Positions 49,235-60,126 of a stretch of 61,039 nt of DNA are shown here, in pieces. The DNA is taken from assembly GCF_947654275.1 (NCBI RefSeq), contig NZ_CANTJS010000014.1, positions 1-61,039 of the forward strand, written 5' to 3'. Position numbers and translations under genes: made by a program. The notes beneath the pieces were generated by a model, which did not search any database, had not been told where the DNA came from, and saw only the letters and a program-made list of their open reading frames with translations. Source of the stretch: an uncultured Oscillibacter sp. GTDB taxonomy: Bacteria > Bacillota > Clostridia > Oscillospirales > Oscillospiraceae. Each line of letters opens with the position of its first letter. Within the stretch, counting starts at the first letter, position 1.

Positions 49235-50605
49235 TCAGCGCCGCCGGCCCCGGTAGCCGCTGCGGGTCCGGCCCACGCTGCGTCCGTAGCGGTAGCGCCG
49301 CCGGCTGAATACCAGCTTCCAGAGGAGGTAGAGGGCCGCCAGCGCTCCCAGCACAGCGCCGCCCACCTTGGCCTGGGTGGTGCCCAGGAAGTTTTGGATG
49401 TCCCGCCAGAGGACCCGGAGGCGGGACGCCTCCACATCCGTGAAGGCCAGCAGGTCCACGGAGGCGTATTCCTTCCCGTCCAGGCTGACGGAGAGGGTTC
49501 CCAGCACGTCGCCGGCGGCAATGGGGGCCTCCACCGGGTCGGAGCGCAGGGTGATGGTTTTCTCCAGGTCCTCCACGTTCAGCTCCTGGGGCACCAGAAT
49601 CTCCACCGGCTGATCGGTGTGGAGGGTCACGTGGTCCTGACGGGAGAGGGAGACGGGGGCCTCCCCCGCCACATCGTTTTCCTTCAGGATGGTGCGGTAG
49701 GTAAAGTTCTCAAAGGCCCAGTCGAACAGGCGGTTGGTCTCTCCGAAGCTGTAGGTCCACCAGGTGGTTCCGTCCTCCAGAAGGGTCCGGTCCGCCCCCA
49801 GAATCACGCTGACAAAGCTGAGGCTGGCTCTCCGGGCGGTGGACACCAGACAGTGGCCCGCCAGGGAGGTGCTTCCGGTTTTCACGCCGTGGGCCTCGCC
49901 GTTGAGGTAGCCCCGGGAGCGGTAGCCGCAGATCAGATAGTTGGTGTTATACAGGATGCGCTCCGGGGACAGGTTGGTGGCGGGAATGGTGGTGGAGGTG
50001 GTGTCGCAGACGGTCATGAATTCCGGGTACTCCATGGCGGCCCTGGTAATCAGGTACAGGTCCCAGGCGGACGTGTAATGCTGGTCGTCGTGAAGGCCGT
50101 GGGGGTTCATGAAATGGGTGTGCTCACAGCCCAGCTCCTCCGCCTTGGCGTTCATGGCGTCCACAAAGGCCCCCACGGAGCCGGAGACCTGCTCCGCCAG
50201 AATGGTACAGGCCTCGTTGGCGGAAACCACCAGCATGCAGTACAGCAGCTGTTCCACCGTCAGCACCTCGCCCACCTGGATGCCGGCGGTGCTGCCGTCG
50301 GCGGCCAGGGTGGTCATGGCGGAGGCCGTGGCGGTAATGGGCTGGTCCAGCTTCAGCGTTCCCCGGTCGACAGCCTCCAGCACCAGCAGGGCGGTCATAA
50401 TCTTGGTGAGGCTGGCGGGATAGAGCTCCTGGTGTTCGTTTTTTGCGTAGACCACCGCGCCGGTCTTCTGGTCCACCAGCAAGGCGGCCTTGGCTTGTAT
50501 GTCCGGGTCCGGCACAGCCGCCGAGGCGGGGACCGCCAGCAGATTCACCAGCAGAAGCAGCAATAAAAAAATTGAGAAAAACCGGGAAAAACTGTTTGTT
50601 TTCAT
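49235..50605 (-). CDS. D-alanyl-D-alanine carboxypeptidase
   Basis: 456 residues from the ATG at 50605 (GAGGAG 6 nt upstream; an ATG two codons earlier is too close). A signal peptide, then the serine peptidase S11 motifs: SxxK in [17 protein letters not shown], SxN in [16 protein letters not shown] and KTG in [15 protein letters not shown]. The C-terminal beta domain is followed by a membrane helix ([16 protein letters not shown]) and a basic tail ([12 protein letters not shown]). It trims stem peptides of peptidoglycan; DacF-type enzymes act in sporulation cortex formation. Confidence 0.92.
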   Translation of the reverse strand: MKTNSFSRFFSIFLLLLLLVNLLAVPASAAVPDPDIQAKAALLVDQKTGAVVYAKNEHQELYPASLTKIMTALLVLEAVDRGTLKLDQPITATASAMTTLAADGSTAGIQVGEVLTVEQLLYCMLVVSANEACTILAEQVSGSVGAFVDAMNAKAEELGCEHTHFMNPHGLHDDQHYTSAWDLYLITRAAMEYPEFMTVCDTTSTTIPATNLSPERILYNTNYLICGYRSRGYLNGEAHGVKTGSTSLAGHCLVSTARRASLSFVSVILGADRTLLEDGTTWWTYSFGETNRLFDWAFENFTYRTILKENDVAGEAPVSLSRQDHVTLHTDQPVEILVPQELNVEDLEKTITLRSDPVEAPIAAGDVLGTLSVSLDGKEYASVDLLAFTDVEASRLRVLWRDIQNFLGTTQAKVGGAVLGALAALYLLWKLVFSRRRYRYGRSVGRTRSGYRGRRR

Positions 50606-50736
50606 GTCCATCTCCTCAAATTTATGGTATACTATTGGTCGGACTGTATCATCGAAGGGGAGGCCCTCCGGGGGCTCCCTTACAGGAAAGGTTCAGATTT
50701 AACACAGTATACCAAAAAAAACGGAGGAGCGCAACT

Positions 50737-51143
50737 GTGGATGTGCGGAAATCTGTCATAAAAGCGGAATTTATTCTGCTGGGCATCACGGCGCTGTTCC
50801 TCTGCCTGCTGCTGGGTCTCTTTTTCCATGACCGGAGGGAGGCCGCCCAGCCCGCTTATCTGGAGACGGAGCACCCCGCCGCCCCGGAGGAGCTCCATCC
50901 TCCGGCTCCGCCGCCTCTGGATCTGAACGCGGCTTCGGAGGAGGAACTGACGGCCCTGCCCGGAATCGGCCCGGAGCTGGCCCGGCGGATTGTCGCCTAC
51001 CGGGAAGCCAACGGGCCCTTCCCCACAGTGGAGGCCCTGACGGAGGTGTCAGGCATCGGGCCGGCAAAGCTGGAGGCTCTGGAGGGACTGGTGGCGGCGG
51101 GCAGCGAAACGGAAGCGCCGGAAGGAATAGGAAAGGACAAGGA

Positions 51144-51147
<4 letters not shown>
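50737..51147 (+). CDS. ComEA-like helix-hairpin-helix protein
   Basis: 136 residues from GTG at 50737 (GGAGGAGCG upstream). An N-terminal membrane helix ([19 protein letters not shown]), a Pro-rich linker, and tandem helix-hairpin-helix motifs ([20 protein letters not shown] and [18 protein letters not shown]). ComEA binds DNA outside the membrane for uptake in competent bacteria, so a DNA receptor is possible. The stop overlaps the start of the response regulator (ATGA), placing it in that operon, which is unusual for comEA. Confidence 0.85.
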
Positions 51148-51821
<674 letters not shown>

Positions 51822-51831
51822 ACGTCTGCTG

Positions 51832-53232
51832 GTGCACAGTCTCCAGTTCCGCATCGGCCTGAGCTATATCCTGGTGCTGCTGGGGGTTCTGCTGCTGCTG
51901 AATACCTATCCGCTGCTGGTGTCCGAGGACCTGGTCTTTCACTCCAAGACCGTCAACCTCCAGAACAGCGTCTCCGTCATGGTCAACTCCCTGTCGGGCC
52001 TCAGCGTCCTGACGGAGGAGAATGTGGCCGACGCCATGAGCGTGGTGGAGGAGACGGGCCTCTCCCGCATTCTGGTGACGGACAGCGCCGGCCGGGTTCT
52101 CTACGATACCCGGGAGACCGACAGCGCCGTGGGCTCCTATGCCCTGTATACGGAGATTGTTCAGGCCCTGATGGGCGAGGACGCCTCCAGCTGTACTTAC
52201 CGGGGGGCGGCGTTCCGGAGCCGGGCGTCCTCGCCGGTGCTGTATCAGAATCAAATCATCGGGGCGGTGTACGCCTATGAGTACGACACCGACCAGGCGG
52301 CTCTGCTCTCAGGGCTCCAGGAAAATCTGCTGCGGCTGTCCGCCGTGGCGGGGGTGCTGGTGCTGGCCCTGAGCCTGATTCTCTCCAAGGCGCTGACCCG
52401 GAAGATCGGATTGCTGCTCACCGCCATTCAGAAGGTCCGCGAGGGCTCCTACAGCCACCGGGCGGACATCCCGGGCCGGGACGAAATTGCCCGGATTGGC
52501 CGGGAGTTCAACAGCCTGACGGACCGCCTCCAGACCACGGAGGCCGCCCGCCGCCGCTTCGTCTCCGACGCGTCCCACGAGCTGAAAACCCCTCTGGCGG
52601 CCATCCGGCTGCTGTCGGACTCCATTATCCAGACCGACTGCATCGACCTGGACACCACCCGGGAATTTGTCTCCGACATCGGCCGGGAGGCGGAGCGCCT
52701 CTCCCGCATCACCGAAGACCTGCTTCGCCTGACCCGGCTGGACAGCGGCGTGCTGGAGCCCCCGGCGGCGGTGGAGGTGCTGCCGGTGCTGGAACAGGTC
52801 ATGCGCATGATGAACCTGGTGGCACAGGAGAAAAACGTGGACCTCACCTACAGCGCGTCCGGGGACTGCGCGGTTCTGGGCACCCGGGACGAGATTCATC
52901 AGGTGATTTACAACCTGACGGACAACGCCGTGAAATACTGCGGCAGCGGGGGTTCCGTCCAGGTTTCCCTGTTTTCGGAGAAGGAGGACGTGGTGCTGAC
53001 GGTGGCGGACAACGGCGGCGGCATTCCCGAGGCGGACCTGCCCCGGATTTTTGAGCGCTTTTACCGGGTGGACAAGGCCCGGTCCCGGGCCGCCGGCGGC
53101 ACCGGCCTGGGTCTCGCCATTGTCAGCGACACGGTGAAGCGCCGGGGCGGCGCTGTGGAGGCCGCCAACCGGCCCGGCGGCGGCGCGCTGTTCACGGTCC
53201 GCTGGCCCCGGCTGGAGGGAGGGGGAGCATGA
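51832..53232 (+). CDS. Sensor histidine kinase (PhoR-like)
   Basis: About 466 residues from a GTG at 51832; the start is uncertain, since the frame extends further upstream over the regulator gene. A membrane helix (LSYILVLLGVLLLLNTYPLL), an extracellular sensor domain (about 35-160), a second helix (AVAGVLVLALSLILSKAL), a HAMP linker (EGSYSHRADIPGRDEIARI), HisKA with SDASHELKTPLAAIRLLSDS and HATPase with NLTDNAVKYC, VADNGGGIPEADLPRIFERF and GTGLGLAIV. The stop overlaps the start of the GerMN lipoprotein gene. Confidence 0.93.
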   Translation: MHSLQFRIGLSYILVLLGVLLLLNTYPLLVSEDLVFHSKTVNLQNSVSVMVNSLSGLSVLTEENVADAMSVVEETGLSRILVTDSAGRVLYDTRETDSAVGSYALYTEIVQALMGEDASSCTYRGAAFRSRASSPVLYQNQIIGAVYAYEYDTDQAALLSGLQENLLRLSAVAGVLVLALSLILSKALTRKIGLLLTAIQKVREGSYSHRADIPGRDEIARIGREFNSLTDRLQTTEAARRRFVSDASHELKTPLAAIRLLSDSIIQTDCIDLDTTREFVSDIGREAERLSRITEDLLRLTRLDSGVLEPPAAVEVLPVLEQVMRMMNLVAQEKNVDLTYSASGDCAVLGTRDEIHQVIYNLTDNAVKYCGSGGSVQVSLFSEKEDVVLTVADNGGGIPEADLPRIFERFYRVDKARSRAAGGTGLGLAIVSDTVKRRGGAVEAANRPGGGALFTVRWPRLEGGGA

Positions 53233-54095
53233 TGAGAAAAACCGCCCTGTGTCTGGCCCTGCTGTGCCTGCTGGCCCTGCCGGCGGGGTGCGGGGAGAGG
53301 GAAGAGGACCCCTATTTCCTCTACTACCGGGAGGCCGACCTCTCCTTTGCCGCCGGCGGCGGCGTGTTCCAGACGGAAACCGTCTATTTCACCGAGGCCG
53401 AGTCCGCCGACCCCCGGGCTCTGGCCGAAGCGCTGCTGACGGAGCTTCTGAAGGGTCCCTTTGACGAGACCCTGAAAAGCCCCATCCCCGCCGGAACCGC
53501 CCTCCTCTCCCTGAAGCTGGAGGGGAGCCGGGCCCTGGTGGACCTCTCCGCCGCATACGGAAGCCTCTCCGGCGTGGCCCTGACTCTGGCGGACTGCGCC
53601 GTGGTCATGACCCTGACCCAGATTCCCGAAATTCTCTCCGTGGAAATCACCGTCCGGGGCCGGGAACTGGCCTATCGGGAACAGCCCCTGCTGTCCGCCC
53701 GTGAAATGCTCCTTTTCCCCGAGGAGGACGTCATCAGCACCGTGACGGCGGCGCTGTATTTCCTGGACGCCGGGGGCCGCCTGACGCCGGAGGAACGGGT
53801 GCTGGACCTCTACGAGGGGGACACCCAGGTCTCCGCCGTGGCCCAGGCTCTGGAGCGGGGACCGGAAAACAGGGAGCTGACCTCCGCTCTGCCGGAGGGC
53901 TTTCAGGTGAAATCCGTCTGGCAGGAGGAGGACATCTGCTATGTGAATCTCTCCTCGGCCCTGCTGGAGGAGCTCGGAGAGTCCGCCGTCCGCACCGCCC
54001 TGGAGGCTCTGGAAAATTCCCTGGGCTCTCTGGAGAGCGTGGAGGAAATCCGCTTTCTGGTGGACGGCGAGTTTACCCGGAGCCTGTCCGGCTAG
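53229..54095 (+). CDS. GerMN domain lipoprotein
   Basis: 288 residues. The signal peptide ends in a lipobox (LLALPAGCGERE). Two copies of the GerMN-like module (about 45-145 and 165-285): the motif of the kind VYFTEAE...ALLTELLKGP...PAGTALLSLKLEGSRALVDL (shown in parts) and, in the second, VAQALERGPENRELTSALPE then DICYVNLSSALLEEL. GerMN proteins occur in sporulation and germination (GerM) and in LpqB-type regulators. Here it overlaps the kinase gene and probably modulates it, as LpqB does for MtrAB. Confidence 0.85.
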   Translation: MMRKTALCLALLCLLALPAGCGEREEDPYFLYYREADLSFAAGGGVFQTETVYFTEAESADPRALAEALLTELLKGPFDETLKSPIPAGTALLSLKLEGSRALVDLSAAYGSLSGVALTLADCAVVMTLTQIPEILSVEITVRGRELAYREQPLLSAREMLLFPEEDVISTVTAALYFLDAGGRLTPEERVLDLYEGDTQVSAVAQALERGPENRELTSALPEGFQVKSVWQEEDICYVNLSSALLEELGESAVRTALEALENSLGSLESVEEIRFLVDGEFTRSLSG

Positions 54096-54132
54096 ACCGG
54101 AGAGGACCCAAAGAGGCGCTAAAGAGGCACAA

Positions 54133-54170
54133 AAAGTCTCCCGTGGAAAAATTTCCGCGGGAGACTCTTA
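54133..54170 (+). terminator. Terminator of the two-component operon
   Basis: AGTCTCCCG with CGGGAGACT around an AT-rich loop, followed by CTTAATTTT. Confidence 0.75.
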
Positions 54171-54194
54171 ATTTTCAAAATATTGTGACGATAA
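54168..54194 (+). promoter_or_regulatory. Sigma-D (sigma-28)-like promoter upstream of flagellin
   Basis: TTAA (54168-54171), 15 nt, GACGATAA (54187-54194), near the flagellar consensus TAAA-N15-GCCGATAA. It would give a leader of about 360 nt. Confidence 0.5.
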
Positions 54195-54296
54195 ACCTGT
54201 TGTAAGCAGTCCGCAGGAGGCGGACAGCGTGCGGGAACACGGAAAGCGGGGCCGCTTCTAAAACAGGCCCTGATGCCAAACAGGCCTCAATAGAAG

Positions 54297-54450
54297 AGCG
54301 CCGCCATGCGGAGCATGGCGGAAACCAAAAAAGAGCCGCCGCACAGAATGCGTCGGAAACGCAAAAACTTCCCATAGAAGGAAGCCGCCGCACAGAGTGC
54401 GGCGGAAACCAAAAAGATTTCAGCCGGCCGGCGCGGGCCGGATGAAATAT
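54297..54450 (+). repeat. Tandem hairpins in the flagellin leader
   Basis: CCGCCATGC-GGA-GCATGGCGG (54301-54321) and CCGCCGCAC-AGA-GTGCGGCGG (54385-54405) are perfect 9-bp stems with 3-nt loops; an imperfect one lies between. Each is followed by AAACCAAAAA-type sequence. A further stem (ATTTCAGCCGGCC with GGGCCGGATGAAAT) follows at 54418-54448. Confidence 0.75.
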
Positions 54451-54565
54451 TGTCGGGCGTCCCTCCGGGCCGGGCAGAAACGGCCGTAATGACCGGACCG
54501 GACGGCGCGAAACCCTGCGGCCAGACGAAAGGATTTGTCTGGATAATTTAAAAGGAGTTTAAATT

Positions 54566-57094
54566 ATGCGTATTCAGCACAATATTTTGGCAATGAATGC
54601 CTACCGCAACTACAACACCAATACCTCTGCCCTGGCTAAGAACCTGGAAAAGCTGTCCTCCGGCTATAAGATCAACCGCGCCGGCGACGACGCCGCCGGA
54701 CTGGCTATTTCCGAGAAGATGCGGGCCCAGATCACCGGCCTGAACGCCGCCAGCAAGAACGTCAAGGACGGCATCTCCCTGGTGAAGACCGCCGAGGGCG
54801 CCATGCAGGAAATTCAGGACATGCTCAACCGCATGGACTACCTGGCTACCCAGTCCGCCAACGGCACCTATGACGATCCCGTGGACCGCCTGAACCTCCA
54901 GAAGGAAGTCGACGCTCTGAAGACCGAAATCAACCGTATCGCTGATTCCGCCAACTTCAACGGCATCAACCTCCTGGACGGCTCCATGCAGGACGGCAAG
55001 ATCACCGGCGCGAAATACGAGTCTGTTGACGCCGCTGATATTCTCGGCCTGATTCCCCCCGAGCTGAACAAGGGCCAGCCCGCCGTGGATTCCGACAAGA
55101 CCATTGTGGAGGCCGACGCTGAGAAGGCCACCCCCGCTTCCTTCTCTGTGAAGCTGGATAACCTGAACGTCCTCAAGGACGACAACAACTTTGTCCTGAA
55201 CATCGGCGGCAAGGACCTGGATGCTGTTTCCGTGAAGGAAGGCATGAGCTCCGACCAGATTGCCGAGCTGTTCAACGGAAGGGAAGTCGACCTTACCGAT
55301 GATAACGGCAATACCGTTACCTTCAAGATCACCGCTCAGGACAACATCCTGAACTTCAAGGCCACCGAGTCTGTTGCCTTCAATCCTCCCAAGGACGTGA
55401 CCTTCACCACTTCCTCCTCTCAGAAGGCTACGGATAATATCGAGGTCCGTCTGCCTGGCCCCAAGGATGCTACTGGCGCTGGAACCCCCAACAAAGTGAT
55501 TGTTGAGGCTTATGCTGAGGCGAATGGTAATGCCTCTGCGACCATGGCAGCTACTGGCGTAACTAATCTTACTTTGGCAGATGGAGATAACGCTGGCACT
55601 GCCAACGCAGGGCTTGATGTAGATGAAATCATTGCTAAGGCCAAGGCTGATGGTCTGACAGGTGATGTTACCGTTCGGGTAGACGATGCTGGTAAAGTTG
55701 GATTGTATATCGGCAATGACAAGATTGCTGACGGCGATGCCGACGTTACTGCTGGTGTTCCGGCAAATAACGCTGGTAATATTGATGTTAGCTTTGGAGA
55801 CTTTGGAACGGTTTGTTTCAAAAATACCCATGCAACCGACAATGTTGCGGCCGATGACATTTATGGCATCAGTGTCGGCACTGGCCTGACCATCAACAGC
55901 GGGAAGAGCGGCGAGACGCCCATCACGGTCAACGACACAAATCTGAAGGCTGCGCTGGGGGATGCCGGACTGGACGGCCTGGCTTCCGGCAATGTGTCTG
56001 TCGCCTACAACAAGAATGCCAATAACGGTGCGGGCGCTTGGGAGATGACTGCGGACGGCCAGACTATCGCCCTGACTGCCGATGCCACGACTACTGCCGG
56101 CAAGCTGCTGCTTCAGGATGCTGGCGGCAATACGCTTTTCACCGTTGACCTGAGCGGCGCGGCCATCAAGCCCACCGAGGCCGATTTCCAGGACGCCTTT
56201 GCCAACGGCAAGACGGTTGCCAAGCTGGGCAAGGAGGCCACTGTCACCGGTACCATCAACGGCGCTACCCAGAACATCCAGCTGGGCACCGACGGCGGAG
56301 ACAACCGCGTGGCTAACACCACCATCGACCTCAGCGAGTATTTCCAGAAGGACGGCACCACCATCACCCTGGGCGACACCACCTATACCATTGCTGTGGG
56401 CAAGGACAGCAAGTTCAAGAGCGCCGAGAACGTCATTGACCTGACTGACTTCGAGCCCAACAACGTGGACGCTCAGGTTGCTGCCACCCGTCTGACCACC
56501 GTTGCCAAGAACAACAACGGAATCTTCTCCGTGGGCCACGACGGCAAGGGCAACACCACCCTTCAGCAGCTCTCCGAGGCCAAGGACAGCACCGATATGA
56601 CCACCCGGGAGAAGATCGCCAGCTATATCAAGATCTCCACCGTGGATGCCAAGAGCCTGCGGGACGTCAAGACCGCCAGCGGCCTGACTCTCCAGATCGG
56701 CGACACCTCCGACTCCTTCAACCAGATGAGCGTGTCCATCGGCGACATGCACACCGACGCCATGGGAACCAAGGGCGGCAAGTCCATTGCTGATATCAAC
56801 ATCGGCAACCAGAAGGGCGCGCAGGAGGCCGTTCAGGTCATTAAGGACGCCATCAACTACGTCTCCGGCGTCCGCGGCGACCTGGGCGCTGTCCAGAACC
56901 GTCTGGAGCACACCGCCAACAACCTGAGCGTCATGGCGGAGAACATCCAGGATGCTGAGTCCACCATCCGCGACACCGACATCGCTGAGGAAATGATGTC
57001 TTACACCAAGAACAACATTCTGGTCCAGTCCGCTCAGGCGATGCTGGCCCAGGCCAACGCGGTGCCTCAGGGCGTCCTCCAGCTGCTGGGCTAA
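54566..57094 (+). CDS. Flagellin
   Basis: 842 residues, far longer than the usual 270-500. Conserved N-terminal domain: RIQHNILAMNAYRNYNTNTS, LEKLSSGYKINRAGDDAAGL, AISEKMRAQ. Conserved C-terminal domain: GAVQNRLEHTANNLSVMAEN, DIAEEMMSYTKNNILVQSAQ and the final VPQGVLQLLG. About 600 residues in between form the surface-exposed, variable part. A segment at about 55480-55860 is visibly less GC-rich and has different codon use. AAAAGGAG precedes the ATG. Confidence 0.96.
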   Translation: MRIQHNILAMNAYRNYNTNTSALAKNLEKLSSGYKINRAGDDAAGLAISEKMRAQITGLNAASKNVKDGISLVKTAEGAMQEIQDMLNRMDYLATQSANGTYDDPVDRLNLQKEVDALKTEINRIADSANFNGINLLDGSMQDGKITGAKYESVDAADILGLIPPELNKGQPAVDSDKTIVEADAEKATPASFSVKLDNLNVLKDDNNFVLNIGGKDLDAVSVKEGMSSDQIAELFNGREVDLTDDNGNTVTFKITAQDNILNFKATESVAFNPPKDVTFTTSSSQKATDNIEVRLPGPKDATGAGTPNKVIVEAYAEANGNASATMAATGVTNLTLADGDNAGTANAGLDVDEIIAKAKADGLTGDVTVRVDDAGKVGLYIGNDKIADGDADVTAGVPANNAGNIDVSFGDFGTVCFKNTHATDNVAADDIYGISVGTGLTINSGKSGETPITVNDTNLKAALGDAGLDGLASGNVSVAYNKNANNGAGAWEMTADGQTIALTADATTTAGKLLLQDAGGNTLFTVDLSGAAIKPTEADFQDAFANGKTVAKLGKEATVTGTINGATQNIQLGTDGGDNRVANTTIDLSEYFQKDGTTITLGDTTYTIAVGKDSKFKSAENVIDLTDFEPNNVDAQVAATRLTTVAKNNNGIFSVGHDGKGNTTLQQLSEAKDSTDMTTREKIASYIKISTVDAKSLRDVKTASGLTLQIGDTSDSFNQMSVSIGDMHTDAMGTKGGKSIADINIGNQKGAQEAVQVIKDAINYVSGVRGDLGAVQNRLEHTANNLSVMAENIQDAESTIRDTDIAEEMMSYTKNNILVQSAQAMLAQANAVPQGVLQLLG

Positions 57095-57180
57095 TCCTCA
57101 ACAGCACTTACGCGGGACGACTGCTGAGCTAAGATTCAGCGGCACCCACGCAGGACGACCGCGCGAAGCGCGAAACAAAA

Positions 57181-57208
57181 AAGGCGGGCCTTTCGGCCCG
57201 CCTTTTTT
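57181..57208 (+). terminator. Terminator of the flagellin gene
   Basis: AAGGCGGGCC with GGCCCGCCTT, loop TTTC, then TTTT. Confidence 0.9.
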
Positions 57209-57344
57209 GTGTATGGAGCAGATTCCGAGAAGTGAAATCCTGCATAAAAATGCCGCACCGTTTTTGTTAAAATTGCTGATTTTTCAAAAATCCAAAAAGT
57301 TTTTCCCCAAAAAAACCTGGGCGATTTTCAAACGCACTTATTTA

Positions 57345-57505
57345 GAACCTGTATTCATAGCCGAGGGATGCCGGATGGGCGAGGATTTTTCTCGTCAGAC
57401 AAGGAGGTTTTCCGCAGCAATCCTGACGGATTGCAAGGGAAATCGACGCAGTATGACGGGAAAAAGACCGGCCAGACGGCATGCGGCGGTTGTGAATACA
57501 GGTTC
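57345..57505. mobile_element. 161-bp MITE-like element
   Basis: Perfect 13-bp terminal inverted repeats, GAACCTGTATTCA (57345-57357) and TGAATACAGGTTC (57493-57505), with further similarity inwards (ATGCCG on both sides). They are flanked by a 3-bp duplication TTA (57342-57344, 57506-57508). No coding capacity of note. A TNA target duplication is typical of IS5-related elements. Confidence 0.8.
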
Positions 57506-57555
57506 TTAATAGAGGGCAAATTCAGGCCCGAATATAAAAAGGAGGATTTTGAAGA

Positions 57556-60055
57556 ATGAGACGACTGAAACAATGGACGGCGGCGCTGTGCGCCATGGTG
57601 CTGCTGATGTCCGCTGTACCCGCGGCGGGGGGCCTACTCGCCTCCGGCGCCGGACCGTGATACCTATGGGCGGAGCTGTACCCGGGTGATAGGCGGCATC
57701 TACTACGGCGAACAGACCCAGGACAACGTTTGGACCGCCCGCATCCATGGTTACATCTGCCCCATGAACAATGGGCAGAAGCATGTGATTCAATGGGTGG
57801 GAGACAATTGGCAAACCACCTGCACGCAGGGCGGAAACACCTATAACTACTGTACCCTCTGCGGAGAGAAGGAAATTCTGAAGGAGGAGCCACTGGGGCA
57901 TGATTTCGTCAATGGCGTCTGCACCCGCACAGGCTGCGGGGAAAAGGACCCTGATTACCGGAATCCCTCTGTAGACCCCGGCGGGTCCTCGACCAACCCA
58001 GGTGAGACCACCAACCCCGGCGGGTCTGCCACGAACCCCGGTGAGACCACCAATCCTGGTGAGACCACTGGCCCTGTCATACCGGAGCCCCCTGTCACGC
58101 CGCCGGTTACACCCAATGCGCCCTGCGCCAATGGCCGGCATACCTGGAAATATCTGACGGAACAGGCCACCTGCTCCAAGGAGGGCCGGAGCTACCGGAT
58201 CTGTTCTGTCTGCAAGACGGAGGAAACCGTCCGGGCCATCCCCAAGAGCTATCACAGCTGGAAGTATGAGACCGTTCCCTCCACCTGCACCGCCGAGGGC
58301 AAGGCCACTCGAACCTGTTCCGTCTGCAAGGAGACGGAGGTCCAGCGGGTCATCCCCATGACCGCCCACCGCTGGGAGAAAAAGACCATTCCCGCCACCA
58401 CTGCCTCCGCCGGCAGGAATTATCAGGTCTGCTCCGTCTGCGGCCGGGAGGAGACCCTCTCCGTCATTCCCCGTAAGCTCCACGACGGCAGCGGCAGCAC
58501 GGAGATGCCCAAGCTCAGTCAGGCAGAGATTACCCAGCTGCTGAAAAACGCCCCTGTGCCTCTCAGCACCATTTATGATAGCATCTGTGATGTAGAGCCC
58601 TCCTATAAGGCTCCCTATTCCACCGGCAGAGTCAAGGACAGCATGCTCCAGGCCGCCGCCGCCCGGCTGAACGCCATGCGGCGCATTGCGGGTCTGCCTG
58701 CCGCCGTTCTGGACGCCGGGCTGTGCGAAAGCGCCCAGTATGGCGCGGTGGTCAACGCTGCATTGGATGAGCTGACCCATTATCCCAGCCAGCCGGCGGG
58801 GATGGACAGCGGATTTTACCAGAAGGGCCGGGCCGCCGCCAGCTCCAGCAATATCGCCTGCGGCTATTCCCTGGTAGGCTCCGTGGACGGCTACATGGAG
58901 GACAGCGACCCCGGCAATATCAGCCGGGTGGGTCACCGGACCTGGCAGCTGAACCCCAAATTGGGCAAGGTGGGCTTCGGTATGGCCGGCAGGTACTCCA
59001 TGGAGAAGGTCCACGACCAGAGCGGCCAGGGCTGCCCCTACGACTATGTGGCCTGGCCCGCCTCCGGCAGTTTCCCCAGCGATGTGTTCGGCGGGGACTA
59101 CGCCTGGAGCGTGCACCTGAACCGCAGCCTCTATGCCGCCCCCTCCGCCAGAGACATCACCGTGACCCTGACCGGCGGCGGGAAGAGCTGGACCTTCCGG
59201 AGCGGAGAGCATTACAGCACAGCTTACAAGAGTAAATACTTCACCTGCTTCAACGACTATACCATCGGCTACTGCATCGTTTTCCGGCCCGACGGGGTCA
59301 CCGCCTATGACGGAACCTATACCGTCCGCATCGACGGCCTGAAGCTCCGGGACGGCAGCTCCACGACGCTGACCTATCAGGTGGACTTTTTCAACACCGG
59401 TCTGTCTGACCCCGGCCCCACTTCTGGCCAGCAGAACCCGCAGCCCGGCCAGCAGCCTGGACAGCAGCCTGGACAGCAGCCCGGTCAGCAGGGCCAGATT
59501 GCCCAGATGCCCGACGCCGTGGCCAACGGAAACCCCTTCACAGACGTGCCCGCCAACACCTATTATCATGACGCGGTTATGTGGGCGCTGAACAACGGCG
59601 TCACCACCGGCGTGACGGAGACCCAGTTCCAGCCCAATTCCACCTGCACCCGGGGCCAGGTGGTGACGTTCCTCTGGCGGGCCAAGGGCTGTCCCGAGCC
59701 CCGGACCAAGACCAATCCCTTTACCGACGTGGCCTCCTCCAGCCCCTTTTATAAGGCCATCCTGTGGGCCCAGGAGAACGGCATTACCACCGGAACCACA
59801 GCCACCACCTTCAATCCCAGGGGCACCTGCACCAGCGGCCATGTAGTGACGTTCCTCTGGCGCTCCAACGGCGAGCCCAACCCCGTGGGGGCCAGCGCCC
59901 TGGCCAGCGCCAACCCCGACAAGTACTTCCCCGGTGCCGTGGCCTGGGCGGACAGCAGCGGCCTGCTGACCGGCGTGGGCTCCGCCTTCGTACCCGGCCA
60001 GAATTCCCCCAGAGCCAACATCGTCACGTATCTTTACCGGGATATTACAGGCTGA
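57556..60055 (+). pseudogene. CAP and SLH surface protein with frameshift after the signal peptide
   Basis: The ATG at 57556 (AAAAAGGAGG upstream) starts a signal peptide (RRLKQWTAALCAMVLLMSAV). That frame stops at 57658-57660. Removing one G from the run of six G (57627-57632) joins it to an open frame ending at 60055. The body holds three HxW...C..G...C..C repeats (about 58130-58480: SVCKTEE, SVCKETE, SVCGREE), a CAP/SCP domain (LNAMRRIAGLPAAV to HRTWQLNPKLGKVGFGMAGR), a PGQQ-rich linker and three SLH repeats. It would be a secreted cell-wall-bound protein. The shift may be real, phase-variable or a sequence error. Confidence 0.85.
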
Positions 60056-60100
60056 TCCCGTTGAAAACGGGTTTCGAGAGAGCCCAGAAAGAACGACCGG

Positions 60101-60126
60101 AAGGGACCCCGTCAGGGGTCCCTTTC
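60101..60126 (+). terminator. Terminator of the SLH gene
   Basis: AAGGGACCCC (60101-60110) with GGGGTCCCTT (60115-60124), loop GTCA. Confidence 0.75.

Noticed and set aside
54297..54410. CRISPR-like tandem repeats before flagellin
   Set aside because: Only three imperfect units, each a hairpin, without spacers of constant length.
54548..56911. 787-codon open frame antisense to flagellin
   Set aside because: No ribosome site, repetitive Val/Gly/His composition, and the sense frame is an unmistakable flagellin.
57506..59842. 778-codon open frame antisense to the CAP/SLH gene
   Set aside because: Antisense shadow; the sense frame shows CAP and SLH domains.
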